Shown here: positions 1-11,778 of the stretch, piece by piece
How the letters are laid out: each line of letters opens with the position of its first letter
How positions within the stretch are numbered: position 1 is the first letter of the stretch
Assembly (NCBI RefSeq): GCF_032854445.1
Contig: NC_088295.1
Span: 29,694,470 to 29,758,469 of the forward strand
Reading direction: 5' to 3'
DNA: 64,000 nt
DNA from: Liolophura sinensis
Taxonomy: Eukaryota > Mollusca > Polyplacophora > Chitonida > Chitonidae
Made by a program: the position numbers and the translations under genes
Notes under the pieces: generated by a model
Seen by the model: only the letters and a program-made list of their open reading frames with translations
Told to the model about the DNA's origin: nothing
Databases searched by the model: none

Positions 1-1373
1 CATTTCAAGTTTTATTGGACTTTCCTTACTGACAGCTGGAAACTTATCCTTCCTGCTTATATCAGTATTTCTTTTGTCACTTTTCTTGAAAACTTCAAAT
101 CACCTGCAGGTGTTATTCATCTACACTGTTAATTATCAAGTGGGGTTTAACAAATGCCTTGGACTACGCACTTCTATATATACATGTACAGATTTATGAA
201 CAGCTGACCTACTGAGCCGTCATATTGAAAATATACGGAAATCCACATTTTGGAACACCTAGTTAAAAATATATTTCACAACGGTTGAAAACTTTGAAGT
301 TCCCTATAGACTGTTTAAGTCTCGTGACGAACTATTTTTGAATTTTGAATGAAAATAGACAGTTATACGGAAGTAGACGAGTCTGATTTTTCCTGTATAG
401 TTGTCATGTAAATTACAATTTAATTTGAAAATGGTGGGTTTTTTCTTTGCATTTTGAAAGGTCGAGTGACCGGAAACCAGCATCGCGTCTACAACGCTGA
501 AAGATTGTGACAGTCAAGAACTTTCAGCTGAAACTTATGCAGCTGTAATGATAAGCTGATAAGAAATGGTCTTTCAGACTGAGTTGGCAGAATAACTATT
601 GATACATTTACATACACATGTGCATGTAGTGGTGAATGAATATAACAGCATACTCAGGCAATGTAGAAGGAATTCAGTTCTCAGCGGCAATGTAATTATA
701 TATCGAACTTATCTAGGGGGCCTGAAGTTTAGGATTTAACAGTAAGAATGTTATTGCTGTTTTTGTAACCTTGGTGATATTTCTGTAGCAGTTAGTAGTA
801 AAGACAGAAGTTCATCAACGCAACAGAATGTCACCATGCGTAGCAAAAAATATACTAATCCCACTGAATGAGTCATCGTATCATAACAACCACAGGGAAT
901 ACTGGAAAAGTGACAGGTAACTCTCCCATCGGATAAATATCAGTTATACAGTTAAATATATCGGCATTTCACCAAAACAGACGTCGCAATTTGACAACCT
1001 ATTACATATACATATATAGAAGAGAGAGCAGTATAAGTTATAAGTGTCATCGTAACAAGATGAAATCAACACCAATGTCAAAAGTTCCAAACATTATTTT
1101 TCTTATAATGTCGTAAATGAAAAGAGTAAATGAACCTCGGGATATTTACTACAGTCGTGCTTTCAAAATTACTAATTAGAAAATAACATTTCATGCTTTT
1201 GTTCTAGATTTTTTGTATTTTTTGCAAATCAGAGAAGCCTGTACTGAAACAGCATTCTCCCTGAAACGTAATATCAGAACAAATAACTGTCCCAAATGAG
1301 GAGAGAGACGCATGTAAGAAAATAAGTCATATCCTAAAGATATTACTGCGTTGTAATGATGCGCGAAAAGGTT
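1..1373. other. unassigned non-coding sequence
   Basis: I see no credible exon, RNA gene or known repeat here. The sequence is AT-rich with frequent stops on both strands and no open frame above about 60 codons. It may be intergenic or intronic. Confidence 0.5.
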
Positions 1374-1600
1374 TCTCTAGCCTCCGTAACCGAGTGTTTA
1401 GCGTACTAGCACAACACAGTGTCTTAACAGACACAAAAAAACGTCCAGTGTGAGCACAAGTCCAGCTCATGCTGGCTTACTTTCTGTCAGCAATCTGCAA
1501 ATGGTCATGGATTTCCCCCAGTTCTGGCCTGTTTCCACCCACCGTTACGCTTGCCGCCGTTGCATAAGTGTAATATTCTTTATTACTGCGTAAAACAGAA
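1374..1600 (+). repeat. SINE-A copy, old, sense
   Basis: This is a diverged, nearly full-length copy of the tRNA-derived SINE that is best preserved at 38,594. The tRNA-like head (gcctccgtaaccgagtg) comes first. It is followed by a B-box-like segment (gagcacaagtcc), the body (cagcaatctgcaaatggtc) and the 3' module (gccgccgttgcataagtg, then ttactgcgtaaaac). A-box and body positions carry many substitutions, so the copy looks old and inactive. I did not find a target duplication. Confidence 0.7.
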
Positions 1601-2353
1601 ACTAAATGATAAACCCATAACAAAAACTTTCGTGTTTTCTCCTTGTTGATCTGCCTAGACGTTTACTCATTAACTGTGCCGACTTTGATAAAATGCCAAC
1701 AACACCTTTGGCTGACTTTTCCGTCCTTTATTACCGGTTTATTGCTTACATTTACTGAATCTGTCGACTTCTATTAAGCCGTTAATAAAATGTAACCGTG
1801 AATGTCGCCAACGGCAAGATAAATCCTATTCTGAAAACCAGCTAAGCTAAATTCGTTTACTCGACATTTGTAATAGTTCCAGAGGACGGTTTCTCAAAGT
1901 AGAATCCACGGCACATAGATGGTTTCATTTTCCATGAATCGATTCCGAAAACGGAAGAAAAACGGTCGAATTTGTTGATCAAACATTATAAAATCTACTC
2001 CACTTCTTCCACTGTTGACCTTGTGACAAAAACAAAACAAGACAATGGTTATACTTTTACATCGACTTTCGAGATTATTATATGCCCATGTGTAGTTTGG
2101 ACTGCAGTAACACAACACAGGCTAAGTTACATACATGGCCTAAAAATACCACAGATTGAGAAAATATGAACCAGATCTCATCAAAACACCCTTTGATAAC
2201 GATCGTAGCCGTACGAGACTTGCTAACTGAGCCATGCCTACATGTACTAAAATAAAAGGCCGATGGACGAGGCTTGCATCTCCCCCAAAATAGCCGAGCG
2301 AAAAGGAAAAGAAGTCCGGATTTTCACTCCCGGAATGCAGAAGTTGTTTACAT
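1601..2353. other. unassigned non-coding sequence
   Basis: No gene or repeat is recognised. The short open frames at 1,894-2,169 lie on opposite strands and show no recognisable domain. Confidence 0.4.
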
Positions 2354-2575
2354 ACTTGCTTGTTTATTTATTTATTTATTTACTTCATTGGTGTTTTATG
2401 CCGTACTGAAGAATATTTCACTTATACGACGGCGTCCAGCATTATGTTGGGAGGAAACTGGGCAGAGCCCGGGGGAAACCCACGATCATCCGCAGATTGC
2501 TGCAAGATCTTCCCACGTACGGCCGGAGAGGAAGCCAGCAAGAGCTGGACTTTAACTCGCAGCACTTGCTTGTTT
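2354..2575 (-). repeat. SINE-A copy, 5'-truncated, with 12-bp target duplication
   Basis: The element itself is 2,366-2,563, antisense. It starts with an (ATTT)n tail, then the 3' module (ttatgccgtactgaagaatatttcac), then the body (gggcagagcccgggggaaac). It stops near the B-box region, so the tRNA head is missing. It is flanked by a perfect 12-bp direct repeat, acttgcttgttt, at 2,354-2,365 and 2,564-2,575. That repeat shows the truncation happened during insertion, as expected for target-primed reverse transcription by a partner LINE. Confidence 0.88.
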
Positions 2576-2745
2576 GAAACAACAGGCTGTGACACTTGTA
2601 AACTGTAGGAGTTGAGCAACAGACTGTTTTCGTAACTGCAGCTCCCAATCAAATTGCCCGACTGCATGAATCCTCGTGTCGCCATGGTATTACCATAACT
2701 CCATGGATGTCCAATTCGTGTCACACAAATCAGACAGGAGCGTCT

Positions 2746-3010
2746 TGGCAGGTATGTGAGCGAAAATCGGTCATCGTATTGCTCAGCCGTTTACTGTACG
2801 TTACACATCTTTCCGTGATCTAATACAACTCTGGGATCTTTCAAAAATGTGTTGTTAAACATAAGACTTTTATGGTGATAATTAAGACGTGTACACGGAG
2901 GGGTAGTTATAGATTTAGTCATACGATAGGTTCATTAAGAGCACACAGTGGGTAGGCCTAATGCATGGATTTGGCAATGCTTTACACGACATTTTCAATA
3001 CATAATTCCT
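2746..3010 (+). repeat. dispersed repeat R1, copy 1
   Basis: This segment is recognisably similar to 36,168-36,356 in the same orientation. The strongest match is gtaggcctaatgcatggatt, with a shared upstream block (gagcgaaaatcggtcatcgta). Its class is unknown. Copy 2 sits at the left edge of the insert that splits the X array. Confidence 0.65.
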
Positions 3011-3439
3011 GCAGTCGTGGGTTTCTCCCGGGATCCCTCACTTTCACGGTAAATTGGGATGAAATGTACGTAATGGCACAAAGACACCATGAACGATACA
3101 AGCTCCAAAATAACGTCTCCAAAAAAGAGCAAGTGACGAACACAAGGCCACAAAGTGCTCCATGCACAAAATGGAGTACAAATGACGAATGTCGAATGGC
3201 GTGAAAGCCAATATCTCCAAACCAAGCAAGTCCTCCACAGTGAATGACAGTAAATGTGACTGCTCTCGAATGATTTGAGTAAATAACTGCTCACAAGTGG
3301 ACTTGAATGGAGGACTGCGAGCTTCACAGCTCCGTTTATTTATAGACTAACGTAAAAGAAAATTTTGGGAGGTTTGACCTTAAACATCTTTACAACAATT
3401 AAACATATTTCCAGAATGTACACTGTACATAAAACACTA
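3011..3439. other. unassigned sequence after R1
   Basis: Overlapping open frames exist on both strands at 2,965-3,327, the longest 110 codons on the minus strand. They shadow each other and show no known domain. I see nothing else in it. Confidence 0.35.
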
Positions 3440-3481
3440 AACTCATGGCGTAAAGCCATAATCATTCATTCATTCATTCAA
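3440..3481 (+). repeat. retroelement 3' tail with (CATT)n
   Basis: The segment catggcgtaaagccataatc is followed by a short (ATTC)n run. The same motif (tggcgtaaagctataatca) ends the Jockey-like LINE segment at 58,575-58,598. This is therefore probably a severely 5'-truncated LINE tail or a SINE sharing that tail. Confidence 0.5.
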
Positions 3482-4044
3482 AGAACTGTCATATAAAGAG
3501 TGCCAAGTTATGCCGTTAACCACTTGTAATCAGTTAACAAGCTGGAGGAGTTGACAGTTTGAAGGTTGGGAAATAGTCACGCGTAACTATTGACATCTGG
3601 CATTTTGTAAATCAACCTCACATGGGGTAATATTCCTACTTCACATAAATGATTAAATAGGAGCAAGGTCGGTAACAGAAACAAAAATGATTGGCGAAAA
3701 ACATCTGAACACCGCGTTATACATATATGTATATCTGAGCTAGCTGTATGCTTTAACAGATGCTTACGTGCAAGTCTTTTATCAACAAGTTAATTGTTCT
3801 TAGCTTAGTTTTGTGAAGAACAGTTTGTCTGCGTGATATAAAATCTGTTCGATTGCTAGAAGTTCGATTGAGTCGAGTCGAACAACAGCTTATTTGCCCT
3901 TGCCCTCGACTGGCTCAAGTCGAAGAACGGTTCACCTGCATGACGCTCAACTGGCACATCTGTTAAATATGACAACACAGCATTTTGAACAATTCTAAAT
4001 TTGGAATTAACTTCAGTGCCTCTTTTTTTTAACCAAATACTACT
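3482..4044. other. unassigned non-coding sequence
   Basis: No gene or repeat is recognised. A locally repetitive stretch near 3,850-3,930 (gattgagtcgagtcgaac, then ctcgactggctcaagtcgaa) is too short to classify. Confidence 0.4.
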
Positions 4045-4200
4045 TAAGACAGGGCGCTAGGGGTAAAGCGCACAGTTAGAATAAACCCTGACTGAGGTAA
4101 ATTGAAAAGAGGCTGTATCTCACCGGTTACGAGTGACCATTTGCCAGCTTTCGCACTGTCATCGATTCTCTGGTTTTATTCTCTATGCTGTACGTCTTTA
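4045..4200 (+). repeat. dispersed repeat R2, copy 1
   Basis: It shares blocks with 24,243-24,365 (same strand) and 32,366-32,540 (reverse complement). The blocks are ccctgactgaggtaaattg, a central gtgaccatttgccag, and ctctatgctgtacgtctttt. The class is unknown. The third copy sits in an insertion found in only one X unit, so R2 behaves like a mobile sequence. Confidence 0.6.
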
Positions 4201-4739
4201 ATTATATCAATAAGTGGACATTTGCATGGCGTTTGATTTGCTTCAAGAAACAGGTCACATGAACATCGCAACTATCATTGCCTACGAGAAGCATTGGACC
4301 CCTACAATCAGATTGACTAACTTTAACAGATACGCCTTTAATGTCACGAGTAACTGTTGTGTTCCTTGAACTATAAATGCTTTGCCAAAGAGGAATAAAA
4401 ATGTCGCAGTGAACACAGTTCAATACTGAATGCTGTAGCATTTTGGGTATTTAAGCCTTTCACGCTTTTCCTTGTGAACTGCGCTATGATACATTGCTTC
4501 AAAGAAAACCTAAGTTTTGCTGCATTATGGTTTAACGTCATAGGTGCCAGAAATAGTTTTTATGTTTTACGTGAGTCCCTCTGTAAAAATAAGTTTATAA
4601 GCTTTACTTTACATTCCGCATTCCGCGTTTCTAGACAGCGCTTGACGCCTGGTTCCCGTTGAACATTACTATGTATACGCACATCTCAAAAGCTGTCACA
4701 TCTAATTTCCTCTCTACTACTACTATTATTAATAAACAA
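4201..4739. other. unassigned non-coding sequence
   Basis: Two short open frames (4,202-4,441 minus, 4,474-4,662 plus) have no recognisable domain. Nothing else is seen. Confidence 0.4.
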
Positions 4740-5370
4740 TTGAAAACGGATCCAATTGTCCAGATTCGATTTCTAAACGCTTCTCACGATTTGCCACTTT
4801 AAACAAGACAACTTAGTTTGGGAATATGGTTCTTAAACTGTGTAAGAAGATAAAAAATAGTCTTTGGTTTGACTTCATTCTTCGGTAGCTGTCAGTGGTT
4901 TGTTTTCACCAATCTGTCATAACATTACACTGTCTTGTCATGTTGGTCTGAACGTTTGACTAAATACTTTTCTGACTTAATGACTGTTGTTTTTTTTTAT
5001 CCCAGTTAACCGTTGGTCTGTCATACACTCGAAACATGCTGGAAAGTGTTTACATTTTTTATCACGATATTTCATAAAAATACAAATTGACTTGAAAGTT
5101 AATGGCGTTTTTGTCAAATGATGGTGGCGATGACTTGATTAAGCTCTTATTACAATGGAGAATCGATTTTAAATGACAATGGCAAACAGCAATGGCTACA
5201 CATTGGCCTTTCGTGAGCTGACTTCACCTGGGGAAATCTTCTTCCTGAAGTGTGCTTTGAAGTGCAAGAAATTCTCAACGGCGCCATCCCCTGGGTGGAT
5301 GTCCAGATGTCAACGTAGAAGGACATGCGTGTGAAGGACAAAACGTAGTCCACAACACTACTTGACTAAA
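4740..5370 (+). repeat. dispersed repeat W, copy 1 (diverged)
   Basis: It aligns throughout with W copies 2 and 3 (7,770-8,425 and 8,880-9,560). Shared blocks are catgttggtctgaacgtttga, gatggtggcgatgactt, gagctgacttcacctgggga, and aagaaattctcaacggcgcc. It is the most diverged of the three. No terminal inverted repeat or conserved open frame is seen, so the class is unknown. Confidence 0.65.
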
Positions 5371-5379
5371 TATTAAAAT

Positions 5380-5605
5380 TTCCATATTTGTGTTATAAAC
5401 AATATCTTGTTATTGTTATAAAAGGAGAAATAGCAGTAAAGTATCTCAGTTATGCTTTTATTGCAACTCTTCATATGAACGCAGCGGCGAGACTACAGCG
5501 GCCGTTATGTTTAAACAGCTCATGGCACCGGGTTAAGCGGAATCAAATACGTATCTACAATACACAGCTCCACAGATCTTTCACACGTCATTAACGGATG
5601 GCATG
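5380..5605 (+). repeat. dispersed repeat R3, copy 1 (weak)
   Basis: Similarity to 14,700-14,850 is limited to a few blocks: ctcagttatgc...attgcaac...ttcatat and ggttaagcggaat. It is probably an old interspersed repeat. Confidence 0.35.
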
Positions 5606-5649
5606 TTTGTTATAAGCCTTGCCTTTAATGTTTCAGCAGAATTGATAGG

Positions 5650-6483
5650 TAGCTAAAGTATGTTTCTTTTAGAGGGTCGCCTGTATTTGATGTCTGTAAA
5701 ATCGAACTTGCCTTTAGTCAGTGACACGTAATAACACAAGCTGTACACATTGATATGTTTAAAGTTCATATTCTTGCTAGGAAAATGAAGTCACAACACT
5801 TTTTCTATTTCATAATGTTAAAATCCATAAGTTCGCTTTCGACGGCAAGAATCAAATGTCTCGGTTGACCTCATAATTATTTAAAAAAACGGGGTACTGG
5901 GGGCGGAGTTCAACATCTTTTGATGGAGATTGACACCAGTTACCTGAACTACTGTCGACTTTACTGTAAATCCTGTTTTTGACACTGCCATATTTGACAT
6001 CGTTTGCACGTGTTAATATACTATAACCTTAATAAATGAATTTTAATTTATCTCTTGTTGCATATGACCTCACGGAAGTATAGTTTCAGATATGAGTATC
6101 AGGAAATTAAAGCGATCTAGTTAGTCTCAGAGACTGTAGTGTAGGCTGTGTTTTGTATGGAATTTGTTGAATCTGGTAGTCGGTGTAGGTATTATAAAGC
6201 AATTTACTCTCCACACCCATTGTCCAGCGTGCAACTTGTCTTTTAATAATTATGGTGTCACCTAAGACAACGAGTTTTTGCTGTCGAAACTAAAGCCTAT
6301 GGACTTCAACATCAAGGACTAGAAAAAGTATTCTAACTGCATTTTCAAACTGACACGTCCAACGTGTCAGTGTGTAGAGCTTGGGTTGTTACGTGACAAT
6401 GACTAAAGGCATTTTTGATAGCGTGTATGACTGATTTTACAGGTAGCTAAATGTAGGCGACTCTCTAAAAGAAATGGACTATA
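5650..6483. mobile_element. non-autonomous TIR DNA transposon, copy 1 (TA target)
   Basis: The ends form a long imperfect inverted repeat of about 75 bp. The left arm reads tttcttttagagggtcgcc, then tgtctgtaaaat, then ttgcctttagtcagtgacac. The right arm is its complement: gtgacaatgactaaaggca, then gattttacaggtagc, then ggcgactctctaaaag. The best edges give an 830-bp element, 5,652-6,481, between TA dinucleotides, as expected for the Tc1/mariner superfamily. There is no transposase frame, so it would depend on a partner. Copies 2 and 3 are at 44,288-45,020 and 48,654-49,498. A perfect 9-bp-arm palindrome lies inside at 6,350-6,370. Confidence 0.75.
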
Positions 6484-7329
6484 GGCTGGATTTCACTGTC
6501 CACTGATGGAAAGCATACATTCCCCGTCCTACGCATCCTTCAGGAACAATCACGCGTCATCAGCAAACAGAGTCCGTTCTTGATTGCCCTTGTTCCTGAC
6601 ATCCACTTATGACGACTCATCCACAAGAATGGTTCATCTGAGACACTCCTCTTAGTAACAGAACTCAATAAGTAACATGAAGGTCAGTTTATGAGTTAAG
6701 AAGACCGCGTGCGCCGAGGCATGTGTACAAGCCATAGAGATCTAATACACCATACTAAAATGACAGTAACTTTCCACCAGAAGGGTGTCTCCATTTGACG
6801 GAATTCTTTTAATTGGGAACTCTTGTCATTACAGTTTTAACGTCAGACTGACATTTTCTTTCAGTAAATAAATGATTAGAAGAAATATATCATGACTTCA
6901 GCTCAAAAACTCGACAAAAAGCTGGACTTGCGTTTCTGTTGTGGCTTTGTATATATGTACCATAAAATGAGCACAAGATCGTTCCATGGGAAGCGAAACT
7001 ATATTTACATACTAAAACTCAAATGACTTGCCGTGCCCTAAAATTTGATTCCAGCACGAAGCCAGCATTTGTCTAACTTTATTCAGATCCAGTATTTGCA
7101 TCCGGGTAATGGAAAAAAGAAAGGTTAATTTTCCAGAGCTTATAGCCAGCTGATGTGGATCCTCTTTTTGTTAGTGGAACGTACATGGCATGAAAATAGG
7201 GAAGGTCATCCGCGCCATGTATATTTAGAAACAGCCAGTCTTTCACATCTTCGCCTAGCACATGTAAAGACAGCCAGGCAACCTTAATAATTTTTCATTG
7301 TGAGCCAACTGGCTTTATTTACATACTTT
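6484..7329. other. unassigned non-coding sequence
   Basis: No gene or repeat is recognised. A 60-codon minus-strand frame at 7,079-7,261 has no known domain. Confidence 0.4.
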
Positions 7330-7392
7330 ACATACATTTTAATGGATAAGTTGGATTCGCGAGAAGATAACGATTTTTGCATCTTTCATAGT
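7330..7392 (-). repeat. dispersed repeat R4, copy 1
   Basis: Read on the minus strand, gatgcaaaaatcgttatctt is nearly identical to 22,937-22,956 (gatgcgaaaatcgttatctt). A shared cgcgaatccaac / cacgaatcacgc block follows. The similarity is short and the class is unknown. Confidence 0.45.
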
Positions 7393-7769
7393 CCCCTGCG
7401 CGAATGATGGAGTCTGAACGGACCGAAATTTCCCGGTATTGAGCGTTCTTTGTTGATGGTCAAATGTGGGAGTAACAATAAGGTAGGTGGAATAACGAAG
7501 AGGTGGTAACATTGAATCAAGAATTACCTGGAAGATCAATAAACTGAAAACGCTGACGACTACTGAAATATTACAAAAGCATTATTTGTGTGAAATGTTT
7601 TATTAACTATGCTCTAGAGAACTTTCAAGAGAAACAAAAACGACAGGATAAGTTCACATGGTAACGTTCAAAACCACCAATGCTACTTTGAACTGCGGAT
7701 CTATGTGAAAAGTAAAACATTGCATAACAGCTCTGCGTAGCAGCTGTAAAATAAACATGAAAATCGATA
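7393..7769. other. unassigned non-coding sequence
   Basis: No feature is recognised. Confidence 0.4.
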
Positions 7770-8425
7770 AGCAAATCTGTGTTCCATTTTTTCTTTATAT
7801 CCACAAGTATTTGTCATTTTCAAAAAAAAAACTTAATTTGACAACATGACTCTCAGAAGCAGAACTTGTGCTTTTCTTCATCGTCATCCTTCTACAATTG
7901 TAAGCGTTTGTCTTCACTAGTCTTCCACAGCCTTGCCCAGTCTTCTCATGTTGGTCTGAACGTTTTAGTTAATACTCTAGTGACCAGTGCTTAGCGTTTC
8001 TTATCCTAACTAAGAGTTGGCCTGCCCAACATCAGACACTTTCTTGAAATTGTTTTTTTTTAAACCAAAATTTTCGATAAAAATGCGAATAACTTGCTCA
8101 AAAATAAATAACGTTTTTATCAAACGATGGTGACTATGACTTCATCGGATGCTTATTATTGTGCAAAATTAATTTTAATGGCAATTGCAAATGGCAAACA
8201 TAAATAGCTACACTAGGGCATATCATCAGCTGACTTCACCGCGGGAAATCTTTCGCCGGAGTAAAAGAAATTCTCAAAGGCGCTATAACTATGGATTCCA
8301 GAATTTCATCAATCTAGATGTCAAAGTGGCTGCCCTGCAACGCAATAGCAATGTGCGGAACCAAAAGAACGACTAAGCTTTGTGCTGTTATAGTGGCATT
8401 AACGCCTTGTCCCACCAGAACCATG
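7770..8425 (+). repeat. dispersed repeat W, copy 2
   Basis: This is closely similar to copy 3 (8,880-9,560), about 1.1 kb downstream in direct orientation. They share long near-identical blocks such as gtaagcgtttgtcttcacta, cttgcccagtcttctcatgt and ggcgctataactatggattc. Copy 2 is followed directly by four decayed units of the 30-bp minisatellite. The pair therefore looks like a local duplication of W together with its minisatellite. Confidence 0.8.
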
Positions 8426-8545
8426 ACATGAGCGCAGTTTTTTGTCTAGGCGGACATTAGCGCAGAGCTATATGCCCAGACGTACATTATCCCTGAGCCT
8501 TTTGTTCAGGCTATTAACACTGAACCTTAGGCCCCTATCTGTTGA
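8426..8545 (+). repeat. decayed 30-bp minisatellite, short array
   Basis: About four degenerate units are present: tgtctaggcggacattagcg, tgcccagacgtacattatcc, then ttgttcaggctattaac. They belong to the same family as the large array at 9,726-10,530. The array directly abuts the end of W copy 2. Confidence 0.7.
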
Positions 8546-8879
8546 AAATTTTGTCAGATTAAAGCCCAGAAATAATTTTTGCACGCTAAACGTCCGCAAA
8601 CTATATGATCTTCATCATTATGTTACATTCTGCTTTCTCAAGAACAGCTTTCTAGACATAAGGAATCTATTAATGTACATCATGAAAGACTAGAGCATGG
8701 GGAGTAAATGATGGTGAAGCAATGACAGTATGACAGATGACAGGTAACAGGTGAAGTCCTCCAGTCAATTTACTCAAGTTAGAAATTTTAACAATGGAGC
8801 TTAACCTCTGTTTAGCGATGAACGTAATTATAAATATACACATCCGTCTACAAATGTAGTTTCCGTTCTCTTGACTTAA
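8546..8879. other. unassigned non-coding sequence
   Basis: No feature is recognised between the two W copies. Confidence 0.4.
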
Positions 8880-9560
8880 AACACTATTGCATAAGTTATA
8901 AACGCACCCATTTGTTCAGATTCGAATTCTGAATGTTTCTGCAGTTTACACGCAGACCTATGTTTGTCATTTTCAAAGAAACAACTTAACTTGACAACAT
9001 GAATGTGAGAAGAAAAACTTTTGTTCCTCGTCATCCTTCGACAATTGTAAGCGTTTGTCTTCACTAGTCTTCCACAGCCTTGCCCAGTCTTCTCATGTTG
9101 GTCTGAACGTTTTATTTAATACTCTAGTGACCAATGTCTAGCGTTTTTTATCCTAACTAGCTGTTGGCCTGCCCAACATCAGACACTTTCTTGAAATTGT
9201 TTTTTTTTAAAACAAAATTTTCGATAAAAATGCAAAAAAATTGCTCAAAAGTACATAACGTTTTTATCAAACGATGGTGACTATGACTTCACCGGATGCT
9301 TATTGTGCAAAAATTGATTTAATGGCAATGACAAATGGCAAACATGAATAGCTACCCTAGGGCATATCGTCAACAGACTTTACCGGGGGGAATCTTTCAC
9401 CGGCAGCGTCCTTTGAAGTGAAAGAAATTCTCAAAGGCGCTATAACTATGGATTCCAGAATTTCATCCATCCATAGCAATGTGCAGAACCAAAAGAACGA
9501 GTCAGCTTTGTGCTGTTATAGTGGCATTAACGCCTTGTCCCACCAGGACCATCACACCTG
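8880..9560 (+). repeat. dispersed repeat W, copy 3
   Basis: It is a direct repeat of copy 2 with small indels, for example a missing block near 9,470 where copy 2 has an extra 30 bp or so. It ends near ttgtcccaccaggaccat, and the 30-bp minisatellite begins about 165 bp further on. Confidence 0.8.
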
Positions 9561-9725
9561 CGCCATATAAACAGGCACAAGTGAAACATGTCACTGTGTT
9601 CTTAGCATAATAAATTTAATGCAACTTTTCCTGTCAAATATTGACCGAAAAGAAACGATAATATTGAAATGGCGGGTCGTTTTCATTTTTTTCTCACCTA
9701 TGCCATAGTAACGTTCGAGCGATCA

Positions 9726-10530
9726 AAGGATCTTTTGCCCAAGCAGACACTAGCCCAAGAACATTTATCCGGGTAGAAATTGTCCACAGCCACTTAACAA
9801 TGAGTGCAATTGTTCGGATCCATTTGCTCAGTCGGGCATTAGCCCAGAGTCATTTGCTCAGTCGGACATTAGCCCAGAGTCATTTGCCCAGGCGGATATT
9901 AGCCCAGAGTCATTTGCCCAGGCGGATATTAGCCCAGAGTCATTGGCCCAGGCGGATATTAGCCCAGAGTCATCTGCCCAGGCGGACATTAGCCCAGAGT
10001 CATTGGCCCAGGCGGATATTAGCCCAGAGCCATTTGCCCAGGCGGACATTAGCGAGAGTAATTTGTCCAGTCGAACATTAGCCCAAGGCCATTTACTCAG
10101 GTGAACATTAGCCCAGAGCCATTTCCTCAGGTGGATATTGGCCCAGAGCCATTTGCCTAGGCGGGCATTAGCCCATTAGAGCCCATTTGTTCAGGCAGAC
10201 ATTAGCACAGGGCTATTTGTGCAGGCGGACATTACCGCAGTTATTTGCCCAGGTGGACATTAGCGCGGTTACTTGCGCAGATGGACATTGGCGTGGATGG
10301 ACATTGGTGCAGTTATTTACCCCGGTGTACATTACAGCATTTATTTGTCCAAGCGGACATTAGCGCAGTTATTTACCCAGGTGTACATTGCAGCCCAGAT
10401 CCATTCACCCAGGCGAACATTACCCCAGAACTATTTGCCCAGACGTGCATTATCCCAGATCCATTTGCCCGGGCTATTAACTCAGAACCAATTGCCTGGG
10501 TGGACATCAGCGCAGTTATCGAACATTAAG
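9726..10530 (+). repeat. 30-bp minisatellite, about 25 units
   Basis: The unit is close to catttgcccaggcggatatt plus agcccagagt. From 9,821 to 10,060 units start exactly every 30 bp (9,821, 9,851, 9,881 and so on). After about 10,061 the period slips and units diverge, with insertions and half-units. The array begins with a few degenerate units near 9,726. Because 30 is a multiple of three, the array stays open on both strands: plus 9,800-10,081 and minus 9,858-10,049, each with a 10-residue repeat. That is a by-product of the period and not evidence for a protein. Confidence 0.92.
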
Positions 10531-10955
10531 AAACAACCCAAAGCCTTGTATGGTGGTCATTTTGTAGCCAACGTTGATTGTCCTGTCTATGATGAGATTC
10601 TAGGGTTTAACAAAGGAAAGATAAGTCACGCATATCCTATACTTTCTACCCAATTATTTATACACCTATCAGTAGTTAAGAATAATACCATGGTATGGGG
10701 TTTTCTGGCGTCGCGCTGTCTGTATGTCGATGTGTTTCTACGTAACTGTTTTTTTTACGCTTAGTGGTAGAGCGTTATCACTATGTGATCGGTTAGGTCC
10801 GTTGGTGGAGGAAATGCCACAAAATAATAAAGACATCCTCGTGACTGCCGTACATGGTCAATTATCAAGTGAAAGTGAAACATAGAAAAGTAACCAGGGG
10901 TGATACGTCATGGAACCTGTAGTGCTGAAACAATTTAATTTGTTCTCTGCAAAAA
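10531..10955. other. unassigned non-coding sequence
   Basis: The open frame 10,273-10,764 runs out of the minisatellite into this stretch. The part outside the array shows no known domain. Confidence 0.4.
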
Positions 10956-11254
10956 CGCTGCACCTACAATTCAGAACCTATCTGTATACCCAATGTATTC
11001 ATACAAGTTTATCGGGAGCTATCAAAAGCAATTAAACACACCAAGTCAATCACCACACTGCACCTAGATCTCAGAACCAATCAATATACCCAATATATTA
11101 ATACAACTTTATCGGGAGCTATCAAAAGCAATTAATGACGCCAAGTCGATCACCACACTGTACCTAGAACTCAGATCCGATCAGTATACCTAATGTATCC
11201 ATACAAATTTATCGAGAGCTATCAAAAGCAATTAATCACACCAAGTCAATCACT
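10956..11254 (+). repeat. 100-bp tandem repeat, three copies
   Basis: Three units start at 10,961, 11,061 and 11,161, an exact 100-bp period. Conserved cores are tatcgggagctatcaaaagc and accaagtcaatcac. Units differ by scattered substitutions. Confidence 0.9.
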
Positions 11255-11698
11255 TGAGTACAACATAGTGGTTAGCCAAAAAAACAAACCCCATTTACAC
11301 ACGTTATTGCACTGTATTTTGGTATGCTTTAGAACAAAACACAGTGGTCCTGATTGAAACATCCATGGTTCCACAGCTGTTTAACTAACCGCGCCATCCA
11401 TTTTTCTTGTTTCCAACTGGCTGAAAACTTTTTCACGCTTAATTTAAAATAACTATCAGATACTTTTCTCACTGCTCATTATGCAGGCTGATCACAACGT
11501 CAAAGGAGTAATGATGGTTACAAGTATAAGAGAACAAAAATGACATCATGAGTGGCATGAGCAAATGCGGCATGTCGACTATTGACAGCGTTCATATTCC
11601 CTGCACAGTCACAGCAATGAGCAAATGTGCAAACATTCACAAATTCACAAACACAGCAGGCCCAGGCCAGCTGTAAATTTAACAAATATTGACTTGTC
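11255..11698. other. unassigned non-coding sequence
   Basis: No gene or known repeat is recognised. Confidence 0.4.
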
Positions 11699-11778
11699 AG
11701 TTACATATTATAACGTGTTCAGCTCATGCTATGTTTACAGTTACATACTATAACGTGTTCAGCTCATGCTGTGTTTAC
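11699..11778 (+). repeat. 40-bp direct duplication
   Basis: Two nearly identical 40-bp units start at 11,699 and 11,739. The core is ataacgtgttcagctcatgc. Confidence 0.85.

Noticed and set aside
9821-10060. Regular 30-bp direct repeats resembling a CRISPR array
   Set aside because: The repeats are head-to-tail with no unique spacers, the sequence is eukaryotic, and there are no cas genes.
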